Program-made: the position numbers and the translations under genes
Notes under the pieces: model-generated
Databases searched by the model: none
What the model saw: only the letters and a program-made list of their open reading frames with translations
What the model was told of the DNA's origin: nothing
DNA from: Candidatus Zhuqueibacterota bacterium
Lineage (GTDB): Bacteria; KSB1; UBA2214
Direction: 5' to 3'
Assembly (NCBI GenBank): GCA_022706175.1
Contig: JAKJDB010000147.1
Coordinates: forward strand, 1 to 6,708
Length of the DNA stretch: 6,708 nucleotides
Shown here: piece after piece, positions 1 to 5,144 of the stretch
Layout: the number at the start of each line of letters is the position of its first letter
How positions within the stretch are numbered: position 1 is the stretch's first letter

Positions 1-1
1 C

Positions 2-214
2 AGCCGGGACCTGCCTCTGCACGCCCTGGCGACGCCGTCCGCAACCGAACCGGAGGCAGGCGCCTCTTTTCAGGAGCAGGTCGCCTGGTTTGAAAAAAAG
101 TTGATCCTGGAGGCTCTGCAGGCTGCGGCGGGCAATCAAAGCAAAGCCGCCGCCCGGCTGGGCATGGGCGAACGGCATCTGCGCTACAAATTAAAAAAAT
201 ACGGAATGAAGTAA
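2..214 (+). CDS. C-terminal end of a sigma-54-dependent enhancer-binding (NtrC-family) regulator, 5' truncated by the window
   Basis: Only the last 70 residues are visible, read in frame from base 2 to the TAA at 212-214. A linker rich in Ala, Pro and Glu is followed by a Fis-type helix-turn-helix: a helix with FEKKLILEAL, then AAGNQSKAAARLGMGERHLRYKLKKYGMK-like residues. The pattern of Asn-Gln-(Ser/Thr)-x-Ala-Ala-x-x-Leu followed by Arg-x-Leu-Arg-Tyr-Lys-Leu-Lys is the usual C-terminal DNA-binding domain of NtrC-type activators. These contact upstream enhancer sites and use an AAA+ domain (not in view) to open sigma-54 promoters. The N-terminal sensory or receiver domain cannot be seen, so response regulator versus other input is undecided. 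The gene is convergent with the barrel gene, 20 bp apart. Because three -24/-12 promoters lie in this window, it is a natural candidate for their activator; that link is inference from proximity only. Confidence 0.85.
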   Translation, partial: SRDLPLHALATPSATEPEAGASFQEQVAWFEKKLILEALQAAAGNQSKAAARLGMGERHLRYKLKKYGMK

Positions 215-234
215 AAGGCCGGACCGGCGATGCC

Positions 235-1359
235 TCAATAGCCGGCGGAGATCCCCAGAGTAATAAAATCAGCCCGATAGCGATAATACGGATCGTTGGA
301 TTCATTTTGCACATTCTGGTAACCGAACATAATCCCCAGCGGTTGCCAGTTCTTCGCCAGCCGCACTTTTTTCTCCACAGAAACCGACCATAAAAGACGG
401 CGATCTTCGCGCAGCCGTTCGTCCACGAACGGCACGCCGTCCAGTTGCACCGCCTGCCGCTGATCATAATATTTCCATAACAGGGCGCCGCCGAGCTGAA
501 GCGTCCAGCCGGGAACAAAGAGCATTTTAAGCGACGGCGCCAGTGAAAAACCGTGATAGCCGAACACATCATCGAACAGCTCTTCATCGGAATAAAAAGT
601 GCTGTCGCCGGTGCCGAGATAGCGCACCGAGTTGATGAAATTATGACGCACGGCAAAAAGGACATTGGCGCCGACAGCCGGCGTCAGCGCCTGCGCCACC
701 TTTACGCTGAAAAGGCCCTGCAGGCTCTGCTCCTCACCCAGGGCCACCATCTCGACAAAAGCATCCGGCACAGTGAGATCATGATCATGCGAATACCATT
801 TTGACGAAAAGTCCGCTTCCGCCAGCACGGTAGTGCCCTTTTCGGAAAACCAGCCCCAGCGCATAAACAAAGACGGTTGCATGGAGGAAAAAGCGGACAA
901 CAGGGGATAGTGCACATACTTGGCCGTGGCGCCCAGATACAGATACAGAGACGGCTGTAAAATCCAGCGCACGTTGGCATAGCCGTTGACCTGCTGCTGC
1001 TCGTACCAGGCGTAAGTATCACGATGAAAGCGTTTTTGCGCCGAGAGACCCGATTGCAGCCGCGCGGCCGAATCATGGTTCTGGTGATAGTACGCAACGC
1101 CGATGCCGTGTTGATGATAGGAGCGATCACCGTATCGACGAAAGGTCTCCGCCTCTCCCTGGTAGTAGAGACGAAGGCCGTAGGTCTGTTGCAGCCAATC
1201 CTGATTCAGCTGCAGAGTCAACCCGTTGTACCAATCGCCGCTCTCCAGGTAATTGGCAAACGCGTTGCTGGCGTAACCGCTTTCGTTGTCGGCTGTTATA
1301 GTTATCTGTGCCGATAGGAGCAGTGGAATCAGTGCGAGTAATTGGAACATGCGTCGCAT
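235..1359 (-). CDS. Probable outer-membrane beta-barrel protein, function unknown
   Basis: This is a 374-residue protein. It starts with MRR, then a hydrophobic stretch to about residue 17 (LLALIPLLLSAQ), which reads as a Sec signal peptide. The rest is rich in Tyr, Trp, Phe and Gln in alternating patterns with Gly/Asn/Asp turns, as in transmembrane beta-strands. The chain ends in FITLGISAGY, with a terminal aromatic residue as in many barrels recognised by the BAM machinery. An early YASNAF segment (residues 29-34) resembles the opening strand of many uncharacterised barrel proteins. I do not recognise a specific family, transported substrate or enzymatic motif. The start is supported by an AAGGATAA ribosome-binding site 6-8 nt upstream; a second Met at residue 4 is possible but less well placed. 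It lies 56 bp downstream of the small repeat gene, same strand, with a strong hairpin between them and no evident promoter of its own. It is therefore probably the second gene of the 2108-start transcript. Confidence 0.75.
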   Translation of the reverse strand: MRRMFQLLALIPLLLSAQITITADNESGYASNAFANYLESGDWYNGLTLQLNQDWLQQTYGLRLYYQGEAETFRRYGDRSYHQHGIGVAYYHQNHDSAARLQSGLSAQKRFHRDTYAWYEQQQVNGYANVRWILQPSLYLYLGATAKYVHYPLLSAFSSMQPSLFMRWGWFSEKGTTVLAEADFSSKWYSHDHDLTVPDAFVEMVALGEEQSLQGLFSVKVAQALTPAVGANVLFAVRHNFINSVRYLGTGDSTFYSDEELFDDVFGYHGFSLAPSLKMLFVPGWTLQLGGALLWKYYDQRQAVQLDGVPFVDERLREDRRLLWSVSVEKKVRLAKNWQPLGIMFGYQNVQNESNDPYYRYRADFITLGISAGY

Positions 1360-1374
1360 TTCGTTATCCTTAAT

Positions 1375-1407
1375 GACCGAGCAAAGGCATTCTGCCTTTG
1401 CTCGGTC
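1375..1407 (-). terminator. Perfect 15-bp stem hairpin between copy A and the barrel gene (attenuator or processing hairpin)
   Basis: GACCGAGCAAAGGCA (1375-1389) and its exact complement (1393-1407) flank a 3-nt loop. The hairpin begins 8 nt past the stop codon of copy A and ends 15 nt before the barrel start codon. On the minus strand the stem is followed by ATTAAGG, not a run of T, so it is not a canonical intrinsic terminator. It could attenuate read-through, protect the 3' end of the upstream message from exonucleases, or mark a processing site. That the structure forms is very likely; which role it has is inference. Confidence 0.6.
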
Positions 1408-1415
1408 CAGGAAGA

Positions 1416-2045
1416 TCAGTTGCCTTTACCGGAGGCATTACCGCCCCTGCCTGAACCTTTGCCGGTGGCTCCATCTGTCGGCGTGCCTTTGCCGCCGCCA
1501 AAGCCCTTGCCCATTCTGGCGCCGCGGCCGAACTTGTTGCCGGTCCCGTCCTGCGGCTTGACCCAGTCGATGTCCTGACAATTGGACACTCCGTCCTTGT
1601 CCGCATCCATCAGACGGTCGTTGATGCCGTCGCCATCCTCATCCACAAACGCATGCATGCGTCTGCCGAATCCTTTGCCCTGGCCCTTGCCCTGACCGGC
1701 GCCGCTGCCATCCTGCGGCTTGACGTAATCCGGATCCTGGCCGTTGGGAATGCCGTCGCCGTCCGCATCCGGCGCATTATCGTTGAGACCGTCGCCGTTC
1801 TCATCGACAAATCCGGCGCCCTTGCCCTGGCCGGCGCCCGGTTTGACGTAATCCTTATCCTGGCCGTTGGGGATCCCGTCGCCGTCCGCATCCGGCGCGT
1901 TATCGTTATAGCCGTCGTTGTTAAGGTCGACAAAATTTTTGCCGTGTTGGACTGCCGGAGCTTTGAGCGTGTCGGTCTGCGCCCACGTGCCGGCGGCGGC
2001 GAACAGAACAAACAGAGCCGCTAAAAATAATGCTGTGCGTTTCAT
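1416..2045 (-). CDS. Small secreted protein with three calcium-binding-type Asp/Asn repeats (copy A)
   Basis: This is a 209-residue protein with a clear signal peptide (MKRT, hydrophobic core, AAAGTWAQ, cleavage near residue 23). Three repeats follow at about residues 38-69, 79-110 and 133-164. Each has one acidic loop of type D-x-N-x-D-G-x-N-D and a second, D-A-D-G-D-G-I-P-N-x-Q-D, and each ends in D-Y/W-V-K-P. These resemble thrombospondin type 3 and EF-hand/dockerin-like calcium-binding loops. Calcium binding is known for those families and is inferred here. Gly/Lys/Gln-rich linkers separate the repeats, and the tail after about residue 184 is low-complexity Gly/Lys/Ser. One Cys (156) lies in the third repeat. 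The start is fixed by a GGAGG site at 2052-2056, six bases from the ATG. It is driven by the sigma-54 promoter at 2119-2134 and is nearly identical to the gene at 4372-4995. It has no catalytic motif; a structural, adhesive or matrix role is possible. Confidence 0.85.
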   Translation of the reverse strand: MKRTALFLAALFVLFAAAGTWAQTDTLKAPAVQHGKNFVDLNNDGYNDNAPDADGDGIPNGQDKDYVKPGAGQGKGAGFVDENGDGLNDNAPDADGDGIPNGQDPDYVKPQDGSGAGQGKGQGKGFGRRMHAFVDEDGDGINDRLMDADKDGVSNCQDIDWVKPQDGTGNKFGRGARMGKGFGGGKGTPTDGATGKGSGRGGNASGKGN

Positions 2046-2108
2046 GATAAACCTCCAAAGAGTAATAGTTCGTTATGTGGTGCGGTTTATTTAATCAGGC
2101 CCGAACAC
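1497..2108 (-). repeat. Near-identical direct repeat, copy A (partner 4441-5058)
   Basis: The 612 nt from the predicted transcription start (2108) through the leader and most of the copy A coding region closely match 4441-5058 in the same orientation. The 63-nt leader differs at only three positions. The partner is 6 nt longer because of one extra GCCCTG unit in a linker. Identity falls sharply at both ends: upstream of 2108, and in the coding tail left of 1497. This is a duplicated or gene-converted segment, not a transposon; no transposase or terminal inverted repeats are seen. Confidence 0.9.
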
Positions 2109-2118
2109 ATCAACCAAC

Positions 2119-2134
2119 TGCAATCAGCGTGCCA
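2119..2134 (-). promoter_or_regulatory. Sigma-54 (-24/-12) promoter of copy A
   Basis: Read on the minus strand the site is TTGGCACG-CTGA-TTGCA, a full match to the RpoN consensus TGGCAC-N5-TTGC with the invariant GG and GC ten bases apart. Counting the C of the TTGC (2120) as -12 puts +1 at 2108, a G, giving a 63-nt leader before the ATG at 2045. The matching element before copy B is at the identical distance from its gene. Sigma-54 promoters need an ATP-dependent activator bound upstream; candidate sites are at 2195-2236. Confidence 0.92.
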
Positions 2135-2149
2135 AAAACAATATTTTTG

Positions 2150-2162
2150 TAACCACTTGTTA
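2150..2162 (-). promoter_or_regulatory. IHF-like DNA-bending site between enhancer sites and promoter (copy A)
   Basis: On the minus strand TAACAAGTGGTTA matches the IHF consensus WATCAA-N4-TTR at all but one position. It is followed upstream by a TTGTTATTATTG block (2157-2168) that is one of the few spacer segments conserved before copy B, at the same offset. IHF-type bending between enhancer and sigma-54 promoter is well established in other bacteria. That this organism has IHF, and that it binds here, is inference. Confidence 0.4.
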
Positions 2163-2194
2163 TTATTGATAGAAATTCTATGGACCAACTGCTT

Positions 2195-2236
2195 TTTCGA
2201 CTAGGTTGACGAAGTGTTTCGACCATCCGGTCGAAA
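2195..2236. promoter_or_regulatory. Two tandem palindromic enhancer (UAS) sites for a sigma-54 activator, upstream of copy A
   Basis: The distal site (2217-2236) is a perfect 8-bp inverted repeat, TTTCGACC-ATCC-GGTCGAAA. The proximal site (2195-2214) is a weaker version, TTTCGACT-AGGT-TGACGAAG. Their centres are 22 bp apart, about two helical turns, and lie 78 and 100 bp from the promoter centre. This is the usual layout for NtrC-type dimers binding side by side. The same geometry is seen before copy B. The distal site starts just 7 bp past the stop codon of the cytochrome gene. Confidence 0.8.
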
Positions 2237-2243
2237 TACAGCT

Positions 2244-4181
2244 TTATTGCAAAAAAATCATTCGAGCTATCCATTTCTCACCATCGAGTTGGAGACAGGC
2301 AAGATAAACGCCGCTCGGCACAGTCTGAGAGCTGCTATTGGTTCCATCCCAGTGTTGTTGATACACACCGGGAATCGCGTTACCCTGGGCCAGGGTTTTA
2401 ATCTTGCGCCCCCTGAGATCATAGACATCTAAAGCGAACAGCGCTGGTTTGCGAACAGCGAACTGAATCATCGTTGATCCGTTGAAAGGATTGGGATAGT
2501 TCTGTAACAGCCCATACTGTAGCGGATTCAATTTTTCTTCCTCATGCAGATCCAGACTGGTGGTCGAAAATGTCCTTACAGAAGAACGAATTAACATCGG
2601 CTCATGCTCGACAGCCTCGTAGTACGTTTTGAAGCGCAAAACCGGATCGGCCGCATAGCTGAATAGATCCTCCATAAAATCGAAGGAGATCGTTTGATAA
2701 CGCAATTCGGCGGTAACAGTTAATGTACCGGACTCCTGGCCGATGAATATTCGGTAATGAACGTTATCAGTGCCGCTGCCCTGCTCACCCGCCTCATTGC
2801 GGTTGAAATCAGGATCCACCGCTGCTTCGCCGACCACAGCGATCGTCTCATATCCCTGCACCTGCGCCGTGAATCCTTTAGGTGGCAGGCGATTGTCCTT
2901 AACATATCTGGCGCCGCGCAGCAGCGTATAGGTGACCCGCTCATCCACATCCTGCATCACGGCCTGATAGATCTGTACCTGTCCGGGATCACGGATAACC
3001 CGATGATGCCGTTCCACGCCTTCCTGTTTTCTGAGAATTTCTCCAAACGTATTCCAGTTGCCGGATTCAAAAAGGATATGGTTGTTCTGATTTTTGACCA
3101 GCAAATGCAGCCAGGCCTGCCGGCTGGGAAAGCCGGTCGGGAATTTATGTCCCGTAAGGTTTTCAACGCGAACGATCAGCGCCAGAGTATCAGCGGCTAT
3201 TTGCCCATCAACGGAAAGAGCCACCGTCGCCTCATTCAACAAGCTTTTTGTTTTTCTTTTTGTCGTAGCCAGGTTGTCGGCAGACGCAGCGATCCCGATC
3301 TCCTTGGGGAACTTGCTGAAAATGGAATTCATCAGAACATTGGCGCCGACAAAATCATGTGCATACACCGGAGAGCGCAGGGTTGTCAGCGTAGGCGGGC
3401 TGGTCGTTATTTTCATGGGCTCCGAAACCGGCGGCATATGGCAACTTTGGCACGACACGCCGTTTGTGGCATACACGCTGTTTTTCCACTCCAGATATGG
3501 AACCTGCTCGGGGAAATAACCGGCTATCTGTCCCTGATTATCGACGTACGGAGTGAAAAGCGTATGGCAGACCGCACATAGTTCCGATTGCTGCACATGC
3601 TGGGAGTAGACCGGAGAATAACCTGTCTGGTTGAACATGGGCATGCCGGTCGGAGCAGCATAAGGTCCGAAGATAATGCGATCGTTGCGGATCACATAAT
3701 GACCCGAGAATCCGGACTCTTCGCCGAAATGATCCTTTTGAATCTGATGACAAAGGGTGCAGCTGACGCCATCGCCACTCAATGGATCAGACACGGCCTG
3801 GGAAAACGAATAGGAAGTCGATCCATTGAAAATCGCCTCGGTCCGCCCCATTGGCGCATGACAGGTGGTGCATTTGTCTTCAATGATGGATTGGAGTGCT
3901 GAATGGGCAGTGACCTCTGCCGATACCTTGGCCTGCCAGAGCGGATCTTTGAAAGAGTTGGCCATCATCGTAGATCGCCAAAGTTCCGTTGGACTGATGT
4001 CTGTTCCCAAAGAGGTCGTAAAAGCGCCATTGCCCGCTCGGTGACAGACCGCGCAATTTCCTGAACCGGAAAATAAATTTGATTTCTGCCTGGGCAGTTC
4101 CTGAGCGGCTGATTTTAGGCAAAGGGACAAAACACCGAAAAGAACGAGAACGTTCGATTTTGGTAAAAGCAATTTGCACAT
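2244..4181 (-). CDS. Secreted pentaheme c-type cytochrome with a C-terminal T9SS sorting domain
   Basis: This is a 645-residue protein. A hydrophobic Sec signal peptide covers about residues 1-27 (ends KSAAQ). Five CXXCH heme-attachment motifs follow: CAVCH 43-47, CTTCH 104-108, CTLCH 141-145, CAVCH 202-206 and CQSCH 244-248. The heme part resembles the cytochrome c-554-like multiheme group. A beta-rich middle region carries NLTGHKFPTG (341-350), a motif I associate with cytochromes of this type. From about 551 the chain is a FlgD-like/type A T9SS sorting tail: NYPNPFN (561-567), G605-V-Y-x3-W611-D-G613, and SGVY (623-626). The protein is thus expected to be exported, loaded with heme in the periplasm and moved to the cell surface by T9SS. 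The start is fixed by AAGGAGT (4188-4194). It lies 190 bp after copy B with a hairpin between; no convincing promoter of its own was found. An electron-transfer role is likely, but the partner and substrate cannot be read. Confidence 0.88.
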   Translation of the reverse strand: MCKLLLPKSNVLVLFGVLSLCLKSAAQELPRQKSNLFSGSGNCAVCHRAGNGAFTTSLGTDISPTELWRSTMMANSFKDPLWQAKVSAEVTAHSALQSIIEDKCTTCHAPMGRTEAIFNGSTSYSFSQAVSDPLSGDGVSCTLCHQIQKDHFGEESGFSGHYVIRNDRIIFGPYAAPTGMPMFNQTGYSPVYSQHVQQSELCAVCHTLFTPYVDNQGQIAGYFPEQVPYLEWKNSVYATNGVSCQSCHMPPVSEPMKITTSPPTLTTLRSPVYAHDFVGANVLMNSIFSKFPKEIGIAASADNLATTKRKTKSLLNEATVALSVDGQIAADTLALIVRVENLTGHKFPTGFPSRQAWLHLLVKNQNNHILFESGNWNTFGEILRKQEGVERHHRVIRDPGQVQIYQAVMQDVDERVTYTLLRGARYVKDNRLPPKGFTAQVQGYETIAVVGEAAVDPDFNRNEAGEQGSGTDNVHYRIFIGQESGTLTVTAELRYQTISFDFMEDLFSYAADPVLRFKTYYEAVEHEPMLIRSSVRTFSTTSLDLHEEEKLNPLQYGLLQNYPNPFNGSTMIQFAVRKPALFALDVYDLRGRKIKTLAQGNAIPGVYQQHWDGTNSSSQTVPSGVYLACLQLDGEKWIARMIFLQ

Positions 4182-4262
4182 ACGTTCACTCCTTTTCCAA
4201 TATCATTAAAACGGTTGTCGTTTGCGATCCCCAGAGAGCGTCATTTTGATTCTTATAACCCG

Positions 4263-4274
4263 ATAGCCGGCTAT
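4263..4274. repeat. Perfect 12-bp palindrome upstream of the cytochrome gene
   Basis: ATAGCCGGCTAT is fully self-complementary. It lies about 80 bp upstream of the cytochrome ATG and just beyond the 15-bp inverted repeat at 4282-4329. It could be an operator for a dimeric regulator, part of a terminator complex, or chance. No second copy is seen in the window. Confidence 0.35.
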
Positions 4275-4281
4275 TAAAACG

Positions 4282-4329
4282 GCAACAGTTTTAGCCAAAA
4301 CTATCACCTGCTAAGGCTAAAACTGTTGC
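4282..4329 (-). terminator. Perfect 15-bp inverted repeat after copy B, possible intrinsic terminator or attenuator
   Basis: GCAACAGTTTTAGCC (4282-4296) and its exact complement (4315-4329) enclose an 18-nt loop. On the minus strand, the direction of transcription, the stem is followed by CGTTTTAA, a short T-tract; on the plus strand there is none. It starts about 42 nt past the stop codon of copy B, so it may end or attenuate that transcript before the cytochrome gene. The stem is only moderately GC-rich and the loop is long, so termination may be partial. Confidence 0.55.
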
Positions 4330-4371
4330 GTCATGCATGAGACCATGGATGGGATCGTTAAGAGGGGAACC

Positions 4372-4995
4372 TCAATTCCCTTTGACCGCTCGCTTGCCGC
4401 CTTTGCCTGCCGGCTCGCCAGTGGTCGTGCTTTGGCCGCTGCCAAAGCCCTTGCCCATTCTGGCGCCGCGGCCGAACTTGTTGCCGGTCCCGTCCTGCGG
4501 CTTGACCCAGTCGCTGTCCTGACAGTTGGGCACTCCATCCTTATCCGCATCCATCAGACGATCATTAACGCCGTCACCATCCTCATCCACGAATCCGCCC
4601 ATGCGTCTGCCGAACCCTTTGCCCTGGCCCTTGCCCTGGCCCTGACCGGCGCCGCTGCCATCCTGCGGCTTGACGTAATCCGGATCCTGACCATTGGGAA
4701 TGCCGTCGCCGTCCGCATCCGGCGCGTTGTCGTTGAGACCGTCGCCGTTCTCATCGACAAAACCGGCGCCCTTGCCCTGGCCGGCGCCCGGTTTGACGTA
4801 GTCCGGATCCTGGCCGTTGGGAATGCCGTCGCCGTCCGCATCCGGCGCGTTGTCGTTATAGCCGTCGTTGTTAAGGTCGACAAAATTTTTGCCGTGTTGG
4901 ACTGCCGGAGCCTTGAGCGTGTCGGTCTGCGCCCACGTGCCGGCGGCGGCGAACAGAACAAACAGAGCCGCTAAAATCGATGCTGTGCGTTTCAT
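4372..4995 (-). CDS. Small secreted protein with three calcium-binding-type Asp/Asn repeats (copy B)
   Basis: This 207-residue paralogue of the product of 1416-2045 has the same signal peptide apart from LF to SI at residues 6-7. It has the same three repeats, at about residues 38-69, 79-110 and 135-166. Each carries a D-x-N/D-x-D-G-x-N-D loop and a D-A-D-x-D-G-x-P-N-x-Q-D loop. Differences are concentrated in a two-residue Gly-Gln insertion (one extra GCCCTG unit in the DNA), a few changes in repeat 3 and a wholly different tail after about residue 185 (Ser/Thr/Gly then basic, ending KGN as in copy A). The lone Cys (158) is conserved. The start has the same GGAGG site (5002-5006). It has its own sigma-54 promoter at 5069-5084. 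Calcium binding is inferred from the repeat pattern; the role is unknown. Keeping two nearly identical copies suggests a dosage need, or recent duplication or gene conversion. Confidence 0.85.
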   Translation of the reverse strand: MKRTASILAALFVLFAAAGTWAQTDTLKAPAVQHGKNFVDLNNDGYNDNAPDADGDGIPNGQDPDYVKPGAGQGKGAGFVDENGDGLNDNAPDADGDGIPNGQDPDYVKPQDGSGAGQGQGKGQGKGFGRRMGGFVDEDGDGVNDRLMDADKDGVPNCQDSDWVKPQDGTGNKFGRGARMGKGFGSGQSTTTGEPAGKGGKRAVKGN

Positions 4996-5058
4996 GATAA
5001 ACCTCCAAAGAGTAATAGTTCGTTATGTGGTGCGATTGATTGAATCAGGCCCGAACAC
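4441..5058 (-). repeat. Near-identical direct repeat, copy B (partner 1497-2108)
   Basis: This 618-nt segment matches copy A in the same orientation, from the predicted +1 (5058) to about codon 185. Together the two copies flank the cytochrome gene as direct repeats about 2.9 kb apart. Recombination between them would remove the cytochrome gene and one copy of the repeat-protein gene. Upstream of 5058 only short regulatory blocks are shared. Confidence 0.9.
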
Positions 5059-5068
5059 CCTCTGCCAT

Positions 5069-5084
5069 AGCAAGGTGCGTGCCA
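5069..5084 (-). promoter_or_regulatory. Sigma-54 (-24/-12) promoter of copy B
   Basis: The minus strand reads TTGGCACG-CACC-TTGCT, again a full consensus match (TGGCAC-N5-TTGC, then W). Placing the C at 5070 as -12 gives +1 at 5058 (G) and a 63-nt leader, the same as copy A. The four bases between the conserved blocks differ from copy A, so the match is retained by constraint rather than by simple recent copying. Confidence 0.92.
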
Positions 5085-5099
5085 AACAACTTTACGATT

Positions 5100-5112
5100 T
5101 ATCCATTTGTTA
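5100..5112 (-). promoter_or_regulatory. IHF-like site upstream of copy B
   Basis: The minus strand reads TAACAAATGGATA, two mismatches from WATCAA-N4-TTR. It lies at the same 31-bp offset from the promoter element as its counterpart before copy A and is adjoined by the same TTGTTATTATTG block (5107-5118). The conserved position supports a functional bend or protein site; the identity of the protein is a guess. Confidence 0.35.
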
Positions 5113-5144
5113 TTATTGCAGCGATCTTTTCGCTGCAGCCATCG

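Noticed and set aside
218..228. GCCGG-A-CCGGC palindrome between the convergent genes as a terminator
   Set aside because: The usable stem is only about 4 bp once a loop is allowed, and there is no T-tract on either side.
1476..2000. CRISPR-like array in the regularly repeated DNA of the repeat genes
   Set aside because: The periodicity is explained by coding repeats for acidic calcium-binding loops, in frame, with no unique spacers.
2757..3581. Plus-strand 274-codon open frame opposite the cytochrome gene
   Set aside because: It lies wholly inside a well-supported cytochrome gene with heme motifs and signal peptide. Its own translation shows no domain or convincing start signal.
4282..4329. 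TGGC...TTGC pattern within the inverted repeat, resembling a sigma-54 promoter for the cytochrome gene
   Set aside because: The spacing between GG and GC is one base too long and the -24 box is poor. Sigma-54 promoters tolerate little change in spacing.
4333..4974. Long plus-strand open frame (213 codons) opposite copy B, and a similar one (1653-2024) opposite copy A
   Set aside because: They are antisense shadows of the repeat genes, caused by GC-rich repeated codons. They show Ala/Val/Arg-rich low-complexity products and no ribosome-binding logic or domain.
1497..5058. Composite transposon with the repeat genes as flanking elements
   Set aside because: The repeats encode a secreted protein, not a transposase, and no terminal inverted repeats or target duplications are visible.
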